NCBI RefSeq assembly: GCF_000379525.1
Contig: NZ_KB902490.1
Location: forward strand, 1-59,555
Source: Lamprocystis purpurea DSM 4197
GTDB lineage: Bacteria; Pseudomonadota; Gammaproteobacteria; Chromatiales; Chromatiaceae
Direction: 5' to 3'
DNA: 59,555 bases
Shown: positions 25,765 to 34,673 of the stretch, in pieces
How positions within the stretch are numbered: the stretch's first letter is position 1
How the letters are laid out: every line of letters begins with the position of its first letter
Translations under genes and position numbers: made by a program
The notes under the pieces: model-generated
What the model saw: the letters and a program-made list of their open reading frames with translations, nothing else
Told to the model about the DNA's origin: nothing
Databases searched by the model: none

Positions 25765-26364
25765 TCAGAACCTGGTCGTTGTCACTGGATGGATGAGCTG
25801 CGGCAACTGGTGTCGAAATTGACTGATCCAGATCAGGACCGGCGATACGGCAGGCAGGATGAGATAGCCGAACTGGTAGACGAGGGCCAGGCCCTCGTAG
25901 CCCAGTGCAGAAAAGCCCAGCCGCTCGCGTGCCTCATCGTTGATGTTGAACGCCAGAACCTTCGTGATCTCGGCGGCGAGGCCAAACAACTGCACCAGAA
26001 ACAGGATCAACATACCGATGATCCAATATCCGAGCGTCTTGCTGTCATGGCCGGGAGCGGCGAGCACCAGGGCCGTGTAGAACGGTACGCAATATCCATA
26101 GATCAATGGATTGACCGTAAACACCAAGTCGCCCTTTACCGCCGCACCAAGGTCCGCCTGGAGCGCCGTGAGTTGCGTTGTAATTGACACGGCATTGCCA
26201 TCCGGCTTGATCGCGCGTACGAGATCAGGGAAGGCCCAGCTCATCAGGCCATCGAGCGCAGCCGCGACGGGGAGCACGAACAGGATCGAAAGAAAATACC
26301 AGGCGCCAAAACACAGCGGCAGCCAAATCAAAGCCTTTAGTGTAAATTTTCCGATCGGACTCAT
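25765..26364 (-). CDS. Exosortase H-associated membrane protein
   Basis: This 199-residue protein has about four hydrophobic helices (near 9-36, 88-103, 115-137 and 160-180). It sits 15 bp downstream of exosortase H on the same strand, which matches the membrane protein I know to accompany XrtH. It has no catalytic motif of its own and probably assists processing or export of IPTLxxWG-CTERM proteins. The assignment rests mainly on context and topology. Confidence 0.72.
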   Translation of the reverse strand: MSPIGKFTLKALIWLPLCFGAWYFLSILFVLPVAAALDGLMSWAFPDLVRAIKPDGNAVSITTQLTALQADLGAAVKGDLVFTVNPLIYGYCVPFYTALVLAAPGHDSKTLGYWIIGMLILFLVQLFGLAAEITKVLAFNINDEARERLGFSALGYEGLALVYQFGYLILPAVSPVLIWISQFRHQLPQLIHPVTTTRF

Positions 26365-26379
26365 CTTCGGATACCTTGG

Positions 26380-26877
26380 TTACCGATTTGGGGTAGGCCC
26401 ATGGGTGGATTGCCAGCGCAGCCACAACAGGAAGACGATCAGCACATCCAACATAATGAGCGTCTGCCAGACATACAGGTGCGCCCATTCAAAAAACGTT
26501 CTGTTCCATTGGCCGATATAGAAAAGACTGATGATGCGAAGCAGGTTCAAAGCCTGGATGGTCGCCAGGCCGACGACGATGCCGATGAGCTTTTCGCGCC
26601 AGCGAGAAGGAAAAGCGAGGATCGCCGCGACCAGAATGATACCGGCCTCCACGCCATTGCATCCGGCTTCGATCGAGACGGCGAATCCCGTGCCATGGTC
26701 CCAGATCAGTTTTCCTTGGGCCTGGACTTGATCATCAAAAAGCTGCATCAAGCCGGCGCTGATCCATGCGATGGCCGAGGTGAACGGCAGTACGAATCCC
26801 GTTTGCCCGATCGGCAGGAGTTCGATGGCAAACAGAAAGCCAACGAGCGACAGGAAGACAAGGACATAACGCACCAT
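26380..26877 (-). CDS. xrtH: Exosortase H (XrtH), IPTLxxWG-CTERM-specific
   Basis: The 165-residue multi-spanning transpeptidase-like protein keeps the exosortase triad: Cys73 in EAGCNGVEAG, Arg114 in LNLLRIISL and His133 in EWAHLYVWQ. Exosortases process proteins carrying a C-terminal sorting signal (motif, helix, basic end) destined for the envelope or exopolysaccharide. The start ATG 26877 gives a normal-length first helix (MVRYVLVFLSLVGF). The open frame upstream to 26958 crosses a repeat and is unlikely. No CTERM substrate is encoded in the window. Confidence 0.85.
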   Translation of the reverse strand: MVRYVLVFLSLVGFLFAIELLPIGQTGFVLPFTSAIAWISAGLMQLFDDQVQAQGKLIWDHGTGFAVSIEAGCNGVEAGIILVAAILAFPSRWREKLIGIVVGLATIQALNLLRIISLFYIGQWNRTFFEWAHLYVWQTLIMLDVLIVFLLWLRWQSTHGPTPNR

Positions 26878-26905
26878 AGGATTTCTCTCACGGCTAGGCG
26901 GATAA

Positions 26906-26920
26906 GGCGATTGGCGGAAA
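26906..26920 (+). repeat. Third copy of the 15-bp repeat (one mismatch)
   Basis: GGCGATTGGCGGAAA lies between xrtH and tmcA and differs by one base from the copies at 25624 and 22226 (minus). It is the third occurrence within 4.7 kb. Confidence 0.45.
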
Positions 26921-26957
26921 AGAACCGCAGTGGGACTGTTTGCCCTTGATCCACCCA

Positions 26958-29189
26958 TCAGGGAGCACGATCAAAGCCATCCGCCGAGTCCCGCTCGTCA
27001 AGCAAGCGGCCGACAATCTCCCGCAGGATCTGGATCAGCGCCGCACGGCCACCCGCCTGAAACAACGCCACCAACTCGCCTGCCGGCCGCAGTTGGAAGA
27101 CCACAGCGACCAGCAGGGCGGCCTCCTTGAAGCTGACCTGACCGGAGCGCAGCGCAACGCCGAGCCGCTGGCGGGTCGCCGTGGCGAGCACGGGCAAGGC
27201 AGCCTCCAGCGTGCGGAATCCATGGGTGAACGACCGCAGCTCCATCAGATCCGCACTGTCCGGCACGCCGGCAATCGAACCCCAAGATACAGCAATCAAT
27301 GACGCTGCCACGGCGGAGTCGAGCCGACGTAACGGACCCGGCAGCAGCACCGGAAGCCGCGCTTCCAGCCGCCGCCCGGCCGCGCCAAGGAAGGACGCGC
27401 CTTGGCGGCTGACGCGGCGCAGCATGACCACCGCGTGCTCGCCGCTCGCGGCATTACGGCTCAAGCCGATTTGCACCGGATGGTAGCCGCCGGCGGACCA
27501 GAAACCAATCAGGCCCGGGGTAGCCCCAAAGCTCGTACCCAAGAGATCGATCCCCTCCAGGCGCGCCGCACGATAGAGCCCGCGCAGCAGTCGGCGGCCC
27601 AGGCCGCGACGCGCCAGCGCCGGGTGCACGGCGATGCGGACCACCCGCAGGTAACGCAGCCGCGGCGCATCCAGGAGACCGGCGTGCGCGGAGAGTGTCT
27701 GCGGCAGCAGGTGACCCCGCGGTCGCCGACGGCCGTCATAAACCGCCTGAAGCAGATCCGGATCGGTCATGCCCCCTTCGGCCACCGCGATCAGGGTCCC
27801 CGCGACCAGCCCCTGATGGCGCAGCACCAGGACGCGCACTCCGGGCCCGTCGAGCAACAACCGCAGATCGAGCGGCCGGGTCTGGTAATGCGCAAGGACC
27901 AGGAGCCCGAAGACCTGCCCGAGCAGGCCGTCATCCATCGTCAGGGCGTCGCGATTCAGACGCTCGGGTTGCCAGGCGGCGGGGTCGATCGACTCCAGAT
28001 CGGCGTCGCCGGCAGCGGCGGCATCCAGCAACAGGGCGCGAAACACCAGCGACTCCAAGGGGTCGTCGGCAGCCCAGCGAATCGGTTGCTCCAGGGTCAG
28101 GCCCCGCCATTGGGGAGTCAAGCGGTCCAGGGTCTCGCGAAAGCGCAGGTCGAAACCGCGGCCGGTCCCCTCATACCCGTGAACCGTGGTCGCGAAGACC
28201 ACGCGTGGATACTGTTCCAGCAACGCGGTCAGCAGCGGGGCGGGGATGCCGGCAGCTTCATCCACCAGCAGGAGATCCGCGTCCGGCTGCGCCTCTCGGC
28301 AGGCATCGGGCGCCATGAAGACGATGGCCCGGTCACCCGCGCGCAGCCCACTGCCGTCCGGTCGCGACCCCGGCCAGGCCAGGGCCGCGTGGTGAAACAA
28401 GGCATCGCAAGATGCGCGGTTGGGGGCAGTCACCAGGATACGGTAGGGCCGCGCCGCGGCGGTCGCGGTCTCCGGAGCGAGCAAGCGGGCGGCAGCGAGC
28501 CCCAGGGCCGCGCTCTTCCCGCGCCCGCGGTGCGCGGTGAGGACCAGCGGTCGGCGGGGACGGCCGCGCGCGTGCCGCAGGATCACCGTGATGGCGTGCT
28601 GCTGGTCAGGGGTCGCCGCAGCGGCGGGATCGACGTCCGGCCAGGATGCACCGGTCGCCGTGCCGTTGACGAATGGCAACGGCAGGTCAGTGACTGAACC
28701 GGCAGCGCCGTCCCTCTGCGCGCGGATCACCACGCCGGACTGGCGCCGCAGTACCCGGATGAAACGGGCGATGAAGCGTCCTTGCGGCGCGTCGGCACCC
28801 ACCGGCCAAGGCGCGATGCGCGCCGCCTGGGGGTCAGGCAGACATGACCAGTCGTCAAACGGCGGGGTCAGGAGCACCAAGAGACCGCCCCCGCGCAGGG
28901 TTCCGGTGACGGCACCGAACCCGTCCGGATCGAATCCGGACCAGGCGTCATACACCAGTAGCTCACACTCACTGCCCTGCAGACGCGCGCCCGCTGCCAG
29001 CGGACGCACGCCTGGGTCGAGCGGACGATCGGAGAGCCGGAACACCTGGCGGTCACCACACCCAGCCGCCGCGACCACGGAGCGCGCCGCGGCGGCCGTC
29101 CAGTCCGGATCGCCACTGAGCACCAGGGTCAACCGATGGCGCAGCGTCCGGGCCTCGACCAGCATTCGGGCAGCCAGGGAGACCACCAA
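26958..29189 (-). CDS. tmcA: TmcA, tRNA(Met) cytidine acetyltransferase
   Basis: The protein of up to 743 residues forms N4-acetylcytidine at the wobble base of elongator tRNA-Met using acetyl-CoA and ATP. Its order is an N-terminal domain, an RNA-helicase-like ATPase with TAHRGRGKSAALG (Walker A) and LLVDEAAGIP (Walker B), then a GNAT domain with VAVHPALARRGLGRRLL-type acetyl-CoA binding (IAVHPALARRG). A C-terminal tRNA-binding tail completes it. The start is ambiguous: TTG 29189, GTG 29186 or ATG 29165. Upstream choices would be coupled to the ccoS stop 5-8 bases away. Confidence 0.93.
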   Translation of the reverse strand: MVVSLAARMLVEARTLRHRLTLVLSGDPDWTAAAARSVVAAAGCGDRQVFRLSDRPLDPGVRPLAAGARLQGSECELLVYDAWSGFDPDGFGAVTGTLRGGGLLVLLTPPFDDWSCLPDPQAARIAPWPVGADAPQGRFIARFIRVLRRQSGVVIRAQRDGAAGSVTDLPLPFVNGTATGASWPDVDPAAAATPDQQHAITVILRHARGRPRRPLVLTAHRGRGKSAALGLAAARLLAPETATAAARPYRILVTAPNRASCDALFHHAALAWPGSRPDGSGLRAGDRAIVFMAPDACREAQPDADLLLVDEAAGIPAPLLTALLEQYPRVVFATTVHGYEGTGRGFDLRFRETLDRLTPQWRGLTLEQPIRWAADDPLESLVFRALLLDAAAAGDADLESIDPAAWQPERLNRDALTMDDGLLGQVFGLLVLAHYQTRPLDLRLLLDGPGVRVLVLRHQGLVAGTLIAVAEGGMTDPDLLQAVYDGRRRPRGHLLPQTLSAHAGLLDAPRLRYLRVVRIAVHPALARRGLGRRLLRGLYRAARLEGIDLLGTSFGATPGLIGFWSAGGYHPVQIGLSRNAASGEHAVVMLRRVSRQGASFLGAAGRRLEARLPVLLPGPLRRLDSAVAASLIAVSWGSIAGVPDSADLMELRSFTHGFRTLEAALPVLATATRQRLGVALRSGQVSFKEAALLVAVVFQLRPAGELVALFQAGGRAALIQILREIVGRLLDERDSADGFDRAP

Positions 29190-29193
29190 AGGG

Positions 29194-29445
29194 TTATGAC
29201 TTCACCTTCACTGAGTGTTCTGCGCGGGTATCGGGCGCCTCTCCCATGCGAGGCGTAGGCGGCATCGAGTCCGGATCGGCGTCCGGGAAGCGGCGCGGGT
29301 CGACCTCGTCCTCATCCATGAGAATGCGCCGGCCGTCGCCTTCCAAGTCGTCGAACTGACCGTTACGGGCCGCCCAGAACAGCACGGCGACCGCCACCAG
29401 CCCGAGCACGAGCATTCCGGGAATCAAACCGTAGATGACGTCCAT
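29194..29445 (-). CDS. ccoS: CcoS, cbb3 oxidase assembly protein
   Basis: The 83-residue protein has one N-terminal transmembrane helix (MDVIYGLIPGMLVLGLVAVA) followed by FWAARNGQFDDLEGDGRRIL, the diagnostic CcoS pattern. It then has an acidic Pro-rich tail. CcoS is needed to insert cofactors into CcoN. It lies last in the ccoGHIS assembly group, 102 bp after ccoI. Confidence 0.94.
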   Translation of the reverse strand: MDVIYGLIPGMLVLGLVAVAVLFWAARNGQFDDLEGDGRRILMDEDEVDPRRFPDADPDSMPPTPRMGEAPDTRAEHSVKVKS

Positions 29446-29547
29446 TCGCTATCCTATTAAAACGTTAAACCGCGCCGGCTCCGGCAATCGTCGCGTCTGC
29501 CGAGGCCGATCTCATCCAATAACATCGCATACCGCGCCGGGCGCGGT

Positions 29548-32082
29548 TTAATTGAACATACCGCGAATCCGCGCCGAGTTGCCGATCACCGCCAGTGAGC
29601 TGATCGGCATGGAGATCGCGGCGATCAGGGGCGTGATGACAGCGGCCATCGCCAGCGGCACCATGATCAGGTTATACGCGATCGAGATGGCAATATTCTG
29701 CCGGATGGTCCGTAACGTCCGGCGGGACAACTCGGCGGCTTCGAGCACCCGCTCCAGGGCGTCGGACATGAGCACAATATCCGCGCCGGCGATCGAGACA
29801 TCGGTCCCGCTGCCCATGGCGATGCCGACGTCAGCGCGCACCAGGGCCGGCGCGTCGTTGACCCCGTCGCCGACCATGGCGACCCGCTGTCCAGCGGCCT
29901 GTAAATCCGCGATCACCCGGTCCTTGTCCGCCGGCAGGACCTCGGCGATGACCTCGACATCGCCCAATGCGGCAGCGATCCGCCGGGCGACGGCCAGTCG
30001 GTCACCGGTGAGCAGGGTCACCCGAATACCCTGGGCCCGCATCCGCCCGACGACCTCGGCCGCCCCCGGCCGCAGTCGATCCTCGGTGGCCAGGACCAGG
30101 GCTCCCAGACCAGCGACCGCACAGTGAATCAAACCGGCGTCCACCGGCCAGTCAAGGTCCGCCGCGGCGCCGTCGGCCGGGGGCGCCGTCAGACCCTGAC
30201 GTTCAATCCACTCGGCCGTTCCAACCGCCACCAAGGCGCCATCGACCAGGCCGCGGATCCCCTGACCGGGCACCACCTCGACCGCAGCGCAGTGTATCCC
30301 CTCCAGCCCGATGCCGGCACGCGCGCACAGATCCAGCACCGCCGCCGCCGCCGGATGCTCGGAGAGCCGCTCCAGGGCGCCGACCTGCCGCAGCAGCGAC
30401 CGCTGCGCCGCGCCGAGATCCAGTCCATCCGCGTCCAGCCGCCGCCACGGGCCGGAACCAACCCGCCACCCGGTCACCTCGGGCCGCCCCAACGTCAGGG
30501 TGCCGGTCTTGTCGAAAACAAAGTGGTCGATGTCCGACAAACGCTCCAGCACGGCGCCGTTCTTGACCAGGATGCCGCGTGCGGCGCCCAGACCGGAGGC
30601 CACGGCCACCGCCATCGGGGTCGCCATGCCGAAGGCGCAGGGACAGGTGATGATCAACACCGAGGTCCCGGCCATGAGGGCGATCTCGATGCCCGCACCC
30701 AACCAGATGATGAAGGTCAGGGCGCCGAGCCCCAGGGTGAGCGCGACGAACCAGGGCACGATGCGGTCGGCCAGGCGCTGAATGGGCGCGCGGCTCGACT
30801 GGGCGTCCTCCACCAGACGGATGATGCGCCCCAAGGCGGTGTCGCGCAGCGTCGCCGTGGCGCGCACCCGCAAGACCCCGGCGCGATTGATGGTGCCGGC
30901 GGACACCGCGGCACCCGCCGCTTTGGGCACCGGCCGGGACTCCCCGGTCAGCATGGACTCGTCGACCTCGCTGGTGCCGTCCGTGACCTCCCCGTCCACC
31001 GGCACCCGCTCGCCGGGCCGCACCAGCACCAGTTCCCCGCGGACGATCGAACGCAGCGGGACCACGGATTCGCTCCCGTCGCGCAGCACGGTCGCCACCT
31101 TGGGCTGGAGGTCGAGCAGCCGCTGGGTCGAGGCCACCGCCTCGCGCTTGGACAGCCCCTCCAGAAAACGCCCGACCAGGATCACGAACAGAAAATTGAC
31201 CACCGTGTCCCAGTAGACCTCGCCCGTGCGGGTGCCGCTGACCGTCACGTAAAACGAATAGCTCCAGGTGATCGTGGCCCCGACGGCGATCGGCAGGTCC
31301 ATACTGAGATGCCCGGAGCGCAGTCCCTTCCAGGCGCCTTGGTAAAAGGGATAGCCCGAGTAGAGGAGCGTGGGCGTGGCAAGCAGCAGACCGATCCAGT
31401 GAAAGAGCCCGCGAAACTCCCCTTGGTCCGCGCCGCTGTAGAGCGCGATGGAGATCCACAGCAGGTTCATCATCGCGAACCCGGCCCAGGCCAAACGATA
31501 GAGCAGGTTACGCCCCGCCCGCCGCAGGGCACCCTCGGCCGACTCCGGATCGAAGGGCAGCGCGGCATAGCCGATCGCGCCCAGTCGTCCCAGAATACGC
31601 GAGAGCTGGATGCGCCCGTTGTCCCAGCGCACGCGCAGCCGCCGCCCGGTCAGATTGACCCGCGCCTCCTCCACCCCCGGCAGCGTCTTGAGCCCGTTCT
31701 CGATCAGCCAGACACAGGCGGCGCAGTGGATCCCTTCCACCAGCAGATTGATCTCCCGATCCGCGCGGGCGGTGTCGACAAACTCCTCCTGCACCGCGTC
31801 CAGATCGTAGAGCGCCAAATCCCGCGGCAACTCCGGCGGTGGACCCAGCGGCTCACCCGCGGTCGTGCGGCGATAGAAGCCTTCAAGTCCGGCAGCATGA
31901 ATCGCCTCACAGACCGCCTTGCAGCCGGTGCAGCAAAACATCCGCTCATGGCCGCGGATGACGGCCTGTGCATCCGTCCCCGGATTCAGCGGTAAGCCGC
32001 AGTGGAAGCAACCGCTGGGAGACTCGCGGTCAGGCGACTGGAGCGCCATCCCGGCTGCCGTGTCCGAAGCCGGATCGGACAC
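29548..32082 (-). CDS. ccoI: CcoI (FixI), P-type copper ATPase for cbb3 assembly
   Basis: The 844-residue P1B-type ATPase supplies copper for the CuB site of CcoN. The N-terminus has a Cys-rich region (CFHCGLP, CCTGCKAVC, about 25-57) and an HMA domain with GIHCAACVW (about 118). Eight helices, the intramembrane CPC in IITCPCAFGMATP, the phosphorylated Asp in FDKTGTL and the VGDGVNDAPAL hinge follow. GTG 32082 has the strong site GGGGGTGAT upstream. It is the order-conserved neighbour of ccoH and ccoS. Confidence 0.96.
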   Translation of the reverse strand: MSDPASDTAAGMALQSPDRESPSGCFHCGLPLNPGTDAQAVIRGHERMFCCTGCKAVCEAIHAAGLEGFYRRTTAGEPLGPPPELPRDLALYDLDAVQEEFVDTARADREINLLVEGIHCAACVWLIENGLKTLPGVEEARVNLTGRRLRVRWDNGRIQLSRILGRLGAIGYAALPFDPESAEGALRRAGRNLLYRLAWAGFAMMNLLWISIALYSGADQGEFRGLFHWIGLLLATPTLLYSGYPFYQGAWKGLRSGHLSMDLPIAVGATITWSYSFYVTVSGTRTGEVYWDTVVNFLFVILVGRFLEGLSKREAVASTQRLLDLQPKVATVLRDGSESVVPLRSIVRGELVLVRPGERVPVDGEVTDGTSEVDESMLTGESRPVPKAAGAAVSAGTINRAGVLRVRATATLRDTALGRIIRLVEDAQSSRAPIQRLADRIVPWFVALTLGLGALTFIIWLGAGIEIALMAGTSVLIITCPCAFGMATPMAVAVASGLGAARGILVKNGAVLERLSDIDHFVFDKTGTLTLGRPEVTGWRVGSGPWRRLDADGLDLGAAQRSLLRQVGALERLSEHPAAAAVLDLCARAGIGLEGIHCAAVEVVPGQGIRGLVDGALVAVGTAEWIERQGLTAPPADGAAADLDWPVDAGLIHCAVAGLGALVLATEDRLRPGAAEVVGRMRAQGIRVTLLTGDRLAVARRIAAALGDVEVIAEVLPADKDRVIADLQAAGQRVAMVGDGVNDAPALVRADVGIAMGSGTDVSIAGADIVLMSDALERVLEAAELSRRTLRTIRQNIAISIAYNLIMVPLAMAAVITPLIAAISMPISSLAVIGNSARIRGMFN

Positions 32083-32119
32083 CGCATCACCCCCAACCGC
32101 GTGCCGAAACGATGTCGTC

Positions 32120-32647
32120 CTAATGTCCGGGACGATCGGGACGGGTCACGATGATCGCGTCGCCGGTGGTGAACTCATCCTCGCCCTGACGCACGGCCAC
32201 CAGGCCGTCCCAGGCGCCGAACAGCGGAAACACGACCTGGGCCGCGTAGCGTCCCGGCGCCTCGGCAACCATCGGCACCGAGAAATCACGCGACTTGTCC
32301 GAGGGCCGGTAGGCGAAGAAGGTGACCTGATCGGGCGTCACCGGCTGACCGACCTTGTCCACCAAAACGACCCGGATGGTCGCGGGCTCCCCCGGCCGGA
32401 GATCGTCGGGAAGGTCCGTGTGCATGGTCCAGCCTGGATCTTTCGCCAGGCGGGAGACCAGCGTCTGTTCGTAGTGCTGCCCGCGATTGTAAAAATCGTC
32501 ACTGACCAGGCCCGGATTGGTCGAGACGGCCAAATAGACCATGGTCAGATTGACCCCCAACACCACAACGATCAGGCCGATCCAGCCAAGGACCCACGGA
32601 TTGCGCCAGGGTGAATTGGAACTGTTGGCCGTTACGGATGACTGCAT
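32120..32647 (-). CDS. ccoH: CcoH (FixH), cbb3 oxidase assembly protein
   Basis: The 175-residue protein has one transmembrane helix (about 16-38) after NPWVLGWIGL, followed by DDFYNRGQHYEQT, a strongly conserved FixH feature. Its periplasmic beta-rich domain ends in GDAIIVTRPD. CcoH contacts CcoI and CcoN during assembly. A palindromic repeat separates it from ccoG. Confidence 0.92.
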   Translation of the reverse strand: MQSSVTANSSNSPWRNPWVLGWIGLIVVVLGVNLTMVYLAVSTNPGLVSDDFYNRGQHYEQTLVSRLAKDPGWTMHTDLPDDLRPGEPATIRVVLVDKVGQPVTPDQVTFFAYRPSDKSRDFSVPMVAEAPGRYAAQVVFPLFGAWDGLVAVRQGEDEFTTGDAIIVTRPDRPGH

Positions 32648-32671
32648 CGACTTTAATCTCCTGACGACTGA

Positions 32672-32736
32672 TATCGCTTTCGGACGTGATAACCGGACGT
32701 AGGGGCGGGTTTTAAACCCGCCCCTACACGAAGGTC
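32672..32736 (-). repeat. 65-bp palindromic interspersed repeat, copy A
   Basis: The element has a 29-bp perfect stem-loop (14-base arms GTAGGGGCGGGTTT / AAACCCGCCCCTAC around one base, 32699-32727) plus about 20 bp of fixed flank containing GTCCGGTTATCACGTCCGAA on the minus strand. It matches 52684-52748 in 62 of 65 positions, in opposite orientation. It lies between ccoG and ccoH and could act as a terminator or RNA-stabilising hairpin. Its form suggests a REP-like or MITE-like family. Confidence 0.8.
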
Positions 32737-32780
32737 TGTCTGGATATCAGGTGCGAACGCTTTAGCGGTGACCGGCTGGA

Positions 32781-34214
32781 TCAGCGGTCCGGGCCGACAA
32801 AGACGCTGGTACGCTCTGACTCGACCACCAGACCGTCAGGCCGCGTCGCCTCCACCCGGAAGCGGATCGGTTCCTGCGCCTTTTTCAGATGGCGCTTCGG
32901 CACCTTGACGAAGACCATCGCGGGCGTCACCCCGCCGGCGTGAATGACCACCGGCGCCTCGGCCCCGATCAATTTCAACCCCTCCGGGCCAGAGACACTG
33001 ATCCGCACCGCAAGTTCCTCCGGCATCTTATTTAACATCTTGAGTGTGTATTTGTTCTGGATCGAGCCGTCACTCAAGGTCACGAATAGCGGGGCACGCT
33101 CATGCAGCACCTTCAGGTCGATCGCATCCAGCGAGGACATGCCGTAGAAGATGCCGGACAGGGCGACGACCAGGATGGTCGCATAGACCCAGACGCGCGG
33201 GCGCTTCAGCAATGCCTTGGGAGCCTGTCCGGCGAATTCGTCCAGCGAGGCGTACCGGATGAGACCGCGCGGCCGGCCCACTTTCTCCATCACCTCGTCG
33301 CAGGCGTCGATGCACAGGGCGCAGGTGATGCATCCCTCCTGCTGCCCCTGACGGATATCGATGCCGGTGGGGCAAACCGCGACACACTGTTTGCAGTCGA
33401 CACAGTCGCCGTTGGTGCGCGAGGCCTCCGTTTCGCCCTTCTTGACCCTGCCGCGCGGTTCACCGCGGCGCTCGTCATAGGTGGGGACGATGGTCGTCTT
33501 GTCGAGCATGACCCCTTGAATGCGGGCGTAAGGACAGAGCCAGAAACAGGTCTGTTCGCGCAGGTAGCCGGCCAGAATGTAGGTACCGACAGTGAACAGC
33601 GTGACTGAGATATAGACCGCGCTGTTCGCCTGCCCGAGGAAAAACGCGCCCCACAGCGCAGGGGCATCACTGAACCAGGCCACAAAGCTGAAGCCGGTGA
33701 AAAAGCCGATCAGGATCCACAACAGATGCTTGGTCAGCTTGATGCGCACCTTCGCGCGACTTAAAGGCGCCTGATCGAGCTTGCGCCGCTGGGGCGGCGT
33801 TCCCTCCAGCCACTCCTCGATCCAGGTGAAGATGTCGGTCCACACTGTCTGAAAGCAGAAGAAGCCGCACCAGACACGCCCGACCAGAGCCGTCACCACC
33901 GCCAGCAAGATCGCGAAGAACAGCAGCAGGAGCGACAGCATCCAGAAATCCTGGGGCAGGATGGTCACCCCGAAGAGGTGATACTGGCGGTTGGGGATAT
34001 CGAACAAAACCGCCTGGCGGCCGTCCCAACGCAAATAGGGACCCAGGAAGAAGATCAGCCAGACGCTAGCCGTCATCCACTTGATGGTGCGCCAGCGTCC
34101 ACGGATGCGCTTGGCATGGATGGTCTCGCCGCCGGTATTGACGTGCCAGTGCTCGGCCTCGTCGTAAAGCGCGTCGACAGCGGCCTGATGCTGACGTGTG
34201 TCACTCATACTCAC
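32781..34214 (-). CDS. ccoG: CcoG (FixG/RdxA), cytochrome c oxidase accessory ferredoxin
   Basis: The 477-residue membrane protein reduces copper during cbb3 assembly. It has five to six transmembrane helices, two 4Fe-4S motifs (CVDCKQCVAVCP and CITCALCIDACDEV, about 270-300) and a C-terminal Ig-like FixG_C domain. The start is GTG 34214 (MSMSDTRQ), with AGGAG seven bases upstream; ATG 34208 is the alternative. The open frame runs further up to 34325 without conservation. It begins a separate transcription unit after the terminator at 34384-34409. Confidence 0.93.
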   Translation of the reverse strand: MSMSDTRQHQAAVDALYDEAEHWHVNTGGETIHAKRIRGRWRTIKWMTASVWLIFFLGPYLRWDGRQAVLFDIPNRQYHLFGVTILPQDFWMLSLLLLFFAILLAVVTALVGRVWCGFFCFQTVWTDIFTWIEEWLEGTPPQRRKLDQAPLSRAKVRIKLTKHLLWILIGFFTGFSFVAWFSDAPALWGAFFLGQANSAVYISVTLFTVGTYILAGYLREQTCFWLCPYARIQGVMLDKTTIVPTYDERRGEPRGRVKKGETEASRTNGDCVDCKQCVAVCPTGIDIRQGQQEGCITCALCIDACDEVMEKVGRPRGLIRYASLDEFAGQAPKALLKRPRVWVYATILVVALSGIFYGMSSLDAIDLKVLHERAPLFVTLSDGSIQNKYTLKMLNKMPEELAVRISVSGPEGLKLIGAEAPVVIHAGGVTPAMVFVKVPKRHLKKAQEPIRFRVEATRPDGLVVESERTSVFVGPDR

Positions 34215-34383
34215 GGAACAACTCCTGAACCCGACCGATGCCGAATACGTGCCGGGTCTCTCCACGGCGGGGACGAACAACTGAACTTCCGCGGGCGGGG
34301 GCGGATCATCGTAGCGTCCCGGCAACCTTCAGCCTATGTCTATTCGCAATGATATACCCTTGATCCGGAGAAGACCCCAGACA

Positions 34384-34409
34384 GAAAAAGGGGAACATCG
34401 GCCCCCCTT
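34384..34409 (-). terminator. Rho-independent terminator of the ccoNOQP operon
   Basis: On the minus strand, AAGGGG and CCCCTT arms flank a ten-base loop and are followed by a run of T. It lies about 28 bases after the stop of the small gene that follows ccoP, and so separates structural genes from ccoGHIS. Confidence 0.65.
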
Positions 34410-34436
34410 GGGATCGGGTATCGCGCCGCAGCGGCG

Positions 34437-34592
34437 CTAGGGCTTCTGTTGCTTATGGGCCTCGGCGTCATGCTTGATGAGTGCCGCGACCTTAAAGGCC
34501 AGAAAGGTGATGATGACGACGGCCATGACGACCATCAGGATGGACAGCCAGGCGACCGGATCCCAATTCATCAGGTTGGTAACAACATTCAT
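34437..34592 (-). CDS. 51-residue single-helix membrane peptide downstream of ccoP
   Basis: The short frame begins MNVVTNLMNWDPVAWL, has one long hydrophobic helix (about 14-37) and ends in a charged tail ALIKHDAEAHKQQKP. The ribosome site GGGGAGCTGTC precedes ATG 34592. It lies 81 bp after ccoP and before the operon terminator, so it is transcribed with ccoNOQP. Size and layout resemble DUF3149 proteins or accessory oxidase peptides such as CcoM. I cannot choose between them. Confidence 0.65.
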   Translation of the reverse strand: MNVVTNLMNWDPVAWLSILMVVMAVVIITFLAFKVAALIKHDAEAHKQQKP

Positions 34593-34673
34593 GACAGCTC
34601 CCCTCTTCGCGCCGCAGTGCCGGCGGACGGCGCAACTGCCGCCCGCCGGAGTCGTTTGCGTCCCTCGCGCGGC

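Noticed and set aside
27402-28697. 431-codon plus-strand open frame opposite tmcA
   Set aside because: Antisense shadow without domain or ribosome site.
30124-31995. 623-codon plus-strand open frame opposite ccoI
   Set aside because: Long because of GC bias; the reverse strand encodes a complete P-type ATPase.
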